Origin: BJHL01 sp040378885
GTDB lineage: Bacteria; Planctomycetota; Phycisphaerae; Phycisphaerales; UBA1924
Length of the DNA: 64,000 nucleotides
Assembly (NCBI GenBank): GCA_046316615.1
Contig: JBKDAN010000030.1
Location: 1-64,000, forward strand
Direction: 5' to 3'
In this document: piece by piece, positions 58,979-64,000 of the stretch
How positions within the stretch are numbered: the first letter of the stretch is position 1
Layout: every line of letters starts with the position of its first letter
Translations under genes and position numbers: made by a program
The notes under the pieces: model-generated
Seen by the model: only the letters and a program-made list of their open reading frames with translations
Databases searched by the model: none
What the model was told of the DNA's origin: nothing

Positions 58979-59746
58979 ATGCTCCGCCGCGCCTTCACCC
59001 TCATTGAACTGCTCGTCGTCATCGCGATCATCGCGCTGCTCATCGGCATCCTCATTCCCGCCTTGGGCTCCGCTCGCCTCGCTGCCCGCACCACCGTCTG
59101 CGGCTCACGCCTCCAGCAGATCGGCGTCGGCCTCCAGATGTACTGGAACGACTTCGACCGCCAGATGCCCCAAGCCAAAGGCCCCCTGCCCCAGGGTGGC
59201 GAAGACGTCATTGGCTCCCTCTTCGCGGGCAAAAAGGGCCAACTCCCCTTCTACGGCATTGACCAGATCGGCGCCGAACGCCGCCCCCTCAATCGCTATC
59301 TGAACAGCAACCCCGTCCCGCCCGACGCCGAAGACGGCATCGCGCCCATGGAAGCCTTCCGCAGCCCCGTCGACAAAGGCGCAGCCAACACAGGCGTGCC
59401 CATCCCGGGCCTCGATCGCACCGACTCCATGTACGACCTCGTTGGCAGCTCCTACACCCTCAACGACCATGTCGTGAGCGACGAAACCGCCGCCACCCTC
59501 GTCCCGCGCGGCGGCGGAAAAATGCCCATCGTCCGCAATCCCAGCAAGACCTGGGCCGTCGGCACCCACCCCATCTACAACTTCGACTCCCCCGACGCGA
59601 CCGACCGCGGCATGCAGTGGTTCGTCAAAAATCAAACGCAGGCCAACCTGCTCTACGTCGACCTCCACGTCAAACTGCGCGTCACCGTCGACCCCACGCT
59701 CAATCTCAAGAACCCCGAAACCCCCGACTACACCTTCCTGCCGTGA
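58979..59746 (+). CDS. Prepilin-like protein
   Basis: The 255-residue protein starts MLRRAFTLIELLVVIAIIAL, a prepilin signal with a very short leader. The mature part is globular, with patterns such as GSRLQQIGVGLQMYWNDFDR (shared with the DUF1559-like group) and a late LLYVDLHVKLRV strand. The start at 58979 is the only one that gives a normal leader. It is divergent from the channel gene by about 70 bases. Nothing else of a pilus or type II secretion apparatus is in the window. Confidence 0.82.
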   Translation: MLRRAFTLIELLVVIAIIALLIGILIPALGSARLAARTTVCGSRLQQIGVGLQMYWNDFDRQMPQAKGPLPQGGEDVIGSLFAGKKGQLPFYGIDQIGAERRPLNRYLNSNPVPPDAEDGIAPMEAFRSPVDKGAANTGVPIPGLDRTDSMYDLVGSSYTLNDHVVSDETAATLVPRGGGKMPIVRNPSKTWAVGTHPIYNFDSPDATDRGMQWFVKNQTQANLLYVDLHVKLRVTVDPTLNLKNPETPDYTFLP

Positions 59747-59796
59747 GCACCTTCACATCCCGGTGTGATGCTTGACGGTTGCCCAGAGCATCGCGC

Positions 59797-61053
59797 TCAC
59801 GTCGGCTGCGGCGCAGGCACGGGTGGCAAAGTCCCGGGAGGCAATGTCCCAGGCGGCACAATCCCAGGCGGCAACGTCGGAATCTTGATCGGCTCTTCAC
59901 CAGGCAGCGGATCCTCACTCGGATTCGTCGGCTGCGGCGCAGGCACGGGCACAACCGGCAACGCAGGCGCCGGCTGAGCCGGTTGTGGCGCTGGCTGCAC
60001 AGGCTGCGTCGGCTGCGGCGCGGGGCTCGCAGGCTGCTCAGGCAACCCCTGTGTCGGCGGAATCGCCACAGTCTCCGTGTTCACCGCCTCCGGTGCAACC
60101 GGCACTGGATCAGTCCCATCTGCGTTCGTCGTCCACTTGCCGCCGCGAAAGTACCCCTTGCTCGCATCGATGTTGTACAGCCGCGCCACACTCGCAACGT
60201 CGAGCAGTTGCAGCGGCTCGCCGCCATCCATCACAATCTGCCGGCTCCATTCGCTCTCATCACCGCGCAGCAGAAACAACTCCGCCCGCAATGTCGCAAC
60301 ATACTCCTCGAGTCCCAGCACCGGACCAGGCATGCCCTTGCACGTGCCGCACAAGCGCCGTTCATTCCCGCGCCGCGTCAGCAGGGCATTGCTGCACTCA
60401 GGGCAAGGCCACCCACGCGCCGTTCGTTCAATCCAATCTCGCCCGCCCATGAGCCCCATCTGCTCGAGCATCGGTGATGTCGCATCCGCCCGCGTCGATA
60501 CTTCAGGTCGCCGCAGAGCCTGCCGCACAAACTGCCCCAATCCGCTACGTGCATTGCCAATCGCAACCGCAATCTGATAATCCGTCGATCCCGCGTTGGT
60601 CGCTTGCCGCGCCTCATTCCACGCCGCCGGCGCAAGCCGCGGCTCCAGCCACTTCGCCAAACCCCGCAAGGCCCGCCGCGTCGCCGGATCACTCGATCCA
60701 TCCGCCAGCGCCAGTGCCGCACTGCTCGCCGTCGCCGTATCACCCGACGCATGCCCAAACGTCACCGCGCGTGCCAGCAGTTCCGTCGCAAAGCGCACCA
60801 CCACCGGATCGGTCGCTCCGTCCAGCATCTCCTCCGCCAGCAGCAAATACATCTCCGGCGCATCAGGCGACAACGCCGCCATCCGCTCGCGCCACGCATC
60901 GAGCCCAGTCACCTGCGGCACAGCGGGCTCCGCTGCACGCGCCTTGACCGCACCCTCATCAAGCGGCACATCACTCACCCCCTGCGCATGCACACCGCAG
61001 CACGCACCCGCGAGCGTCACCAGCGCAAGAGCCCACACCGCACGCTCGCTCAC
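59797..61053 (-). CDS. Secreted protein with zinc-ribbon-like motif and Pro-rich tail, unknown
   Basis: The 418-residue product starts at a GTG that overlaps the upstream stop (GTGA), with AAGGAGG before it. It has a signal-like N-terminus (AVWALALVTLAGACCGVHA). A helical, repeat-like region spans to about residue 200. Then comes WPCPECSNALLTRRGNERRL followed by CGTC, a pair of CXXC knuckles as in zinc ribbons. The last 90 residues are PAPQP-type repeats. A zinc ribbon in an exported protein is uncommon. It is the last gene of a minus-strand operon. Confidence 0.6.
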   Translation of the reverse strand: MSERAVWALALVTLAGACCGVHAQGVSDVPLDEGAVKARAAEPAVPQVTGLDAWRERMAALSPDAPEMYLLLAEEMLDGATDPVVVRFATELLARAVTFGHASGDTATASSAALALADGSSDPATRRALRGLAKWLEPRLAPAAWNEARQATNAGSTDYQIAVAIGNARSGLGQFVRQALRRPEVSTRADATSPMLEQMGLMGGRDWIERTARGWPCPECSNALLTRRGNERRLCGTCKGMPGPVLGLEEYVATLRAELFLLRGDESEWSRQIVMDGGEPLQLLDVASVARLYNIDASKGYFRGGKWTTNADGTDPVPVAPEAVNTETVAIPPTQGLPEQPASPAPQPTQPVQPAPQPAQPAPALPVVPVPAPQPTNPSEDPLPGEEPIKIPTLPPGIVPPGTLPPGTLPPVPAPQPT

Positions 61054-63800
61054 GATGCCTCCTTCATGCGCAGCACCCACAGCCGCGCCTGCATCCGTTC
61101 CGACAGTTCCATCTGTCGCACCACATGCGAAGCCTGCGCCATCTCGCGCCGCCACTGCGTCAAGAGCGTGTCCACCTGCTCGCTCGTGCCGGGCCGCTCG
61201 CTCGTCACCGCAACCGCCAGCAGTTCAACCAGTCCCGACGAGTACGCGACAAACAACTGCGGCGCGCCCTCGGCAGATCGCACACGCTCGCGCGTCATCG
61301 TGCGCACGTTGGTCACCAGCGCCGTGCGCCCGCGCATGCGCGTCGCCGCCTGCGCATCGAGCGTCTGTTCGTCATACGCCCGGGCCATCGCGTCCACCGT
61401 GCCGACACTCGCGCTCGGAGGCTTTGCCAATCGCTGCTGATACAGCGTGCCCAGCAGTTCTTCCACCGACGTCAAATCACTCAGCGTGCCGTCATCCACG
61501 TGGCTCAGCATCTTCCACACCAGCGCACGACGCACTTCCACGCGCCACATCGGGCTGCGCGTGTTGGGCAGCAGCCAGCCCGTCGCCCCCTGCACGAGCT
61601 GCGAAGCCTCACGCGTGGGCGGCATGAACGGCGCGAAATCCAGCATCGCCGCCGTCACAACCGGCTTCCCGAGCGATGACGCAATCGCTCGCCGCGCCTG
61701 AATGCGAACTTCCTGCGTCGGTCCCCGCATCGCATCCACCACCAGCAGCTTCGCATCAAGGGGCGTCACTTCGCTGCTGAAAGTCCGCAACAAATCCCGC
61801 CGCCGCAGCATGTCGGGCCCCGCACGCAAGTAGTCGAGCGCCCACTGCGAACTACCGCGTGCATGAAGCTGCGCCAGCACCTCCGCAGTCGAAGGCCCAT
61901 TGCCGCTGCGCGTCCCCATCGTCAGCGCGCCAAGCCCCGCTTCACCACGCCACACGCGCGTCGCGGCCGTGTTCAGCGATGCAAACCGCACCGTCTCACG
62001 CATCGAGTCGCTCACTCCGCTCGCGACTGGAGCTCCCAGCGCCCCCTCCGCTTCCTGCAGCCACGCCAGCGCCAAGTCGCGCCGCGCCCCTGCCGACTGC
62101 GTCTGCCACAGGTTCGCAAATCGATCCCGCAAGTCCAGCCGATCCTGATCACTCGCCCCGGGCGACAACGCAAACGTCCGATCCGCCGTCGCCTCCGCCT
62201 TCATCGCGACAACGGCCGTCAAAACCGCGGCATCCGCCGACGAAATATCGCTCCGCCCCAGCCACACCACCAGCGCGCCGCGGGCCCCGCGCTGCGCCGA
62301 CCAGTCCAGCGCACTCGCCAGCGTCTGCACACCCGCAAGCACACGCGCATCCTGCGTGGGCTCCTTGCCCGCCGTCATCAGGTGGTCCAGCGTCGTAAGC
62401 AGCACCGCTTCCTGCCGCTCCACTTCTGGCGTCGCCGCTCGCACGCACGCAACCAGCGTCTTCCACGCTTCATCCGCAGGCAGCTTGGGCGTTTGCTTGC
62501 CACTTTCCGAGAGCAATCGCCCCACGCTGCCGGTCGCATCAAACAAGTTCTCCGCCCACGGTCCCCGCGTCGCGCTCTCCGCAACCAGCCCCTGCTCCAC
62601 CGCCGCACGCAGCGACCGACGCGCACTCGCGGGCAGATCACGTTCCACCTGCAACCGCGCCAAGAGCGAACGCGCGAACACCGCCTGCGCCGTGCGCCCC
62701 GTCGACTGATCCAGCGCATCCCGCGTCGGATCAGCCATGTCCATCAGCGCATCCAGCACATCCAAGAGCGCCGCCTCGTCATGCTGCACGGCGTACATCG
62801 CATCAACAAACGCATCACCGCCCGCAACCAGGTAGTCACGCGGCATCGTGTGCCACAACTCACCCATGTCACCCGTCGCGGAGATGATCATCTCCGCCCC
62901 GCCACGAGCATTGTCCCGAGCAGTCTTCGCTCCATCCCGCAGCGCAGTCACCAGTTCTTCCGCACTGCGCACAGGTCGTGTAACACTCACCGGCGCAGCG
63001 TCCGCGGGCTTGGCATCAACCAACGGCGCGTCAGGTGTCGCGTTCGCGGGCGTCTTCGCGCCCTCAGGCGTCGTCACGGCAACAGGCGTTGCAGGCTTCT
63101 TCGTAAAGATGATCCGCAGCCCGTATCCCACGCCAGCCAGCAGCACCAATCCTGCCACAATGCCGCCCGCGGCCATCAGGATCAACCGCTTCGTCGGGTC
63201 TTCCGTCTCAACCCGCCGAATCCCCTCCGTCGCCACCTCATCCGCATCGACTTCTCGCCGCGCCGCAGTCTCGCGCACCGGCGCCGCCGTGCCCACCCGC
63301 GCTCGGGGCGCACGCTCCGCCTCCGCCGCCGCCCCAACAAGTTGAGGCAGCCGTGTCAGCACATTCGTCAGTTCATCACCCGCAACACCCATCCCCGCCG
63401 CGGTCTGTCGAATCAACTTCAGCGACATCGCGTTCATCCCGCCATGCATCGCCAGAATGTTGACCGCCGCCCGCTCAAACTCGCTCATGGGCGGCATCTC
63501 ACGCGTCACCGCCGCCGGGGTCGGCTCGCTCGCAAGAGTCGATCCCAACAGCCTTGCCGCCGCTGCATGCAACATCACGCGAGCCTGGGCCGCCTCCTTG
63601 CTGCCCGCCTCCGGATGCTGCGCCACCCGCGCAAGCTGCGATCGCAGCGCCGTCAGCACGTTGTCACGCGTCGCCGTGCCCGGCGCAACACCCAGCAACG
63701 TGTACTCCGTCGCCTCGCTCCCGCGCACACCCAAAAACTTCTGCGCCGGATCCGGCTCGGGCACGCCCGACCCCGCCGACAGCTCGATCGGTTCGCTCAT
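61050..63800 (-). CDS. Large conserved-type membrane protein, helical repeats, unknown
   Basis: The 916-residue product has a cytoplasmic N-terminal part with a J-domain-like segment (YTLLGVAPGTATRDNVLTAL) and another helical module (EFERAAVNILAMHGGMNAMS), then a single membrane helix near 207-230 (ILMAAGGIVAGLVLLAGVGY). The long C-terminal part is alpha-helical with repeat-like blocks (ALDQSTGRTAQAVFARSLLA; VEVRRALVWKMLSHVDDGTL) resembling HEAT-type repeats. Its start overlaps the stop of the upstream gene, and its end overlaps the next start. I do not recognise a named family. Confidence 0.65.
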   Translation of the reverse strand: MSEPIELSAGSGVPEPDPAQKFLGVRGSEATEYTLLGVAPGTATRDNVLTALRSQLARVAQHPEAGSKEAAQARVMLHAAAARLLGSTLASEPTPAAVTREMPPMSEFERAAVNILAMHGGMNAMSLKLIRQTAAGMGVAGDELTNVLTRLPQLVGAAAEAERAPRARVGTAAPVRETAARREVDADEVATEGIRRVETEDPTKRLILMAAGGIVAGLVLLAGVGYGLRIIFTKKPATPVAVTTPEGAKTPANATPDAPLVDAKPADAAPVSVTRPVRSAEELVTALRDGAKTARDNARGGAEMIISATGDMGELWHTMPRDYLVAGGDAFVDAMYAVQHDEAALLDVLDALMDMADPTRDALDQSTGRTAQAVFARSLLARLQVERDLPASARRSLRAAVEQGLVAESATRGPWAENLFDATGSVGRLLSESGKQTPKLPADEAWKTLVACVRAATPEVERQEAVLLTTLDHLMTAGKEPTQDARVLAGVQTLASALDWSAQRGARGALVVWLGRSDISSADAAVLTAVVAMKAEATADRTFALSPGASDQDRLDLRDRFANLWQTQSAGARRDLALAWLQEAEGALGAPVASGVSDSMRETVRFASLNTAATRVWRGEAGLGALTMGTRSGNGPSTAEVLAQLHARGSSQWALDYLRAGPDMLRRRDLLRTFSSEVTPLDAKLLVVDAMRGPTQEVRIQARRAIASSLGKPVVTAAMLDFAPFMPPTREASQLVQGATGWLLPNTRSPMWRVEVRRALVWKMLSHVDDGTLSDLTSVEELLGTLYQQRLAKPPSASVGTVDAMARAYDEQTLDAQAATRMRGRTALVTNVRTMTRERVRSAEGAPQLFVAYSSGLVELLAVAVTSERPGTSEQVDTLLTQWRREMAQASHVVRQMELSERMQARLWVLRMKEAS

Positions 63801-64000
63801 CGCGCACCTCCCGTAGGCTTGGGCGTCGCCGGCGTTATCCGCGGCATGCGCAGGGCGAGTGCATCAAGCTTCTGCCCCCAGGGCTCGGGCGCAGCCTGCG
63901 GATACAGCAGTTTGTACTGCTCATACGCCGTCGCCGCACCCGCCGGATCAGTCTGCAGCAGCAGTCGCAGCGACTGATACCGCGCCTCATACCACTCTGG
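63797..64000 (-). CDS. C-terminal 67 residues of an upstream gene, cut by the window edge
   Basis: The frame is open from the right edge to a TGA at 63797-63799, overlapping the next ATG in an ATGA. The peptide (PEWYEARYQSLRLLLQTDPA, then TAYEQYKLLYPQAAPEPWGQ) looks like a tetratricopeptide-type helical tail. The window cuts off the rest. The tight overlap makes it the first visible gene of the three-gene minus-strand operon. Confidence 0.6.
   Translation of the reverse strand, partial: PEWYEARYQSLRLLLQTDPAGAATAYEQYKLLYPQAAPEPWGQKLDALALRMPRITPATPKPTGGAR

Overview
The window looks like a chromosomal segment of a planctomycete, most likely class Phycisphaerae. The GC content is high. There are two genes for prepilin-like proteins with the FTLIELLVVIAIIALL leader. 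Three secreted proteins end in a paired Cys-bracketed DFNN..FP.DQD..DF calcium-loop module, of the kind I remember as a GC-type dockerin in Phycisphaerae. There is also a PEP-CTERM-like tail, a fused SecDF, and several conserved proteins of unknown role that I associate with this class. This assignment rests on remembered family features and has not been tested with a tree.

Layout. Bases 1-600 hold the right end of an IS3-family insertion sequence that cut a gene, leaving a 3' remnant. Bases 601-3760 (minus) are a sugar ABC uptake operon (binding protein, then two permeases) without its own ATPase. A secretin-N-domain-like secreted protein follows at 3847-4809. At 4842-4926 lies tRNA-Leu(TAA), and a 9.58 kb integrative element (about 4873-14468) sits inside this tRNA gene.

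The element carries a tyrosine integrase, small regulators, an SF3 helicase/D5-type replication protein, an iteron cluster that looks like an origin, a P27-type small terminase, two phage-type hypotheticals, an HK97-fold major capsid protein, and, at its far end, a two-gene cassette (soluble 289-aa protein plus 181-aa membrane protein). It has no large terminase, portal or tail gene, so it resembles a phage satellite. The terminal cassette resembles lambda RexA/RexB in layout and, by eye, in some local patterns. It is the best candidate in this window for an undescribed (defence) system. The host tRNA was cut in the anticodon arm: its original 3' half is stranded at 14457-14510, and the element supplies a different 3' half.

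From 14701 on the content is mostly core chromosome: a SUMF1-like secreted protein, cinA, a two-component system, an aldehyde dehydrogenase, nadC-birA, fabI, and a succinate dehydrogenase operon (sdhC, sdhA, sdhB) with a nucleotidyltransferase-like gene wedged between sdhA and sdhB. Next come a DUF1844 protein, a SurA-like lipoprotein, yraN, cmk, a UDP-glucuronate decarboxylase-like epimerase, hldD plus a LysM protein, secDF, yajC, tgt, fabH and plsX. The last 17 kb hold two dockerin-tailed secreted proteins, a conserved gene broken by a single in-frame TAA, two pseudopilins, a ribose-type permease and binding protein without ATPase, an enoyl-CoA hydratase, a voltage-gated cation channel and a minus-strand operon of large conserved unknowns running off the right edge.

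Functional links: fabI, fabH and plsX are fatty-acid/phospholipid genes; secDF and yajC form the Sec ancillary complex; sdhCAB forms complex II; hldD and the decarboxylase supply nucleotide sugars for surface glycans. Most neighbouring minus-strand genes overlap by 4 bp (ATGA or GTGA), which points to translational coupling.
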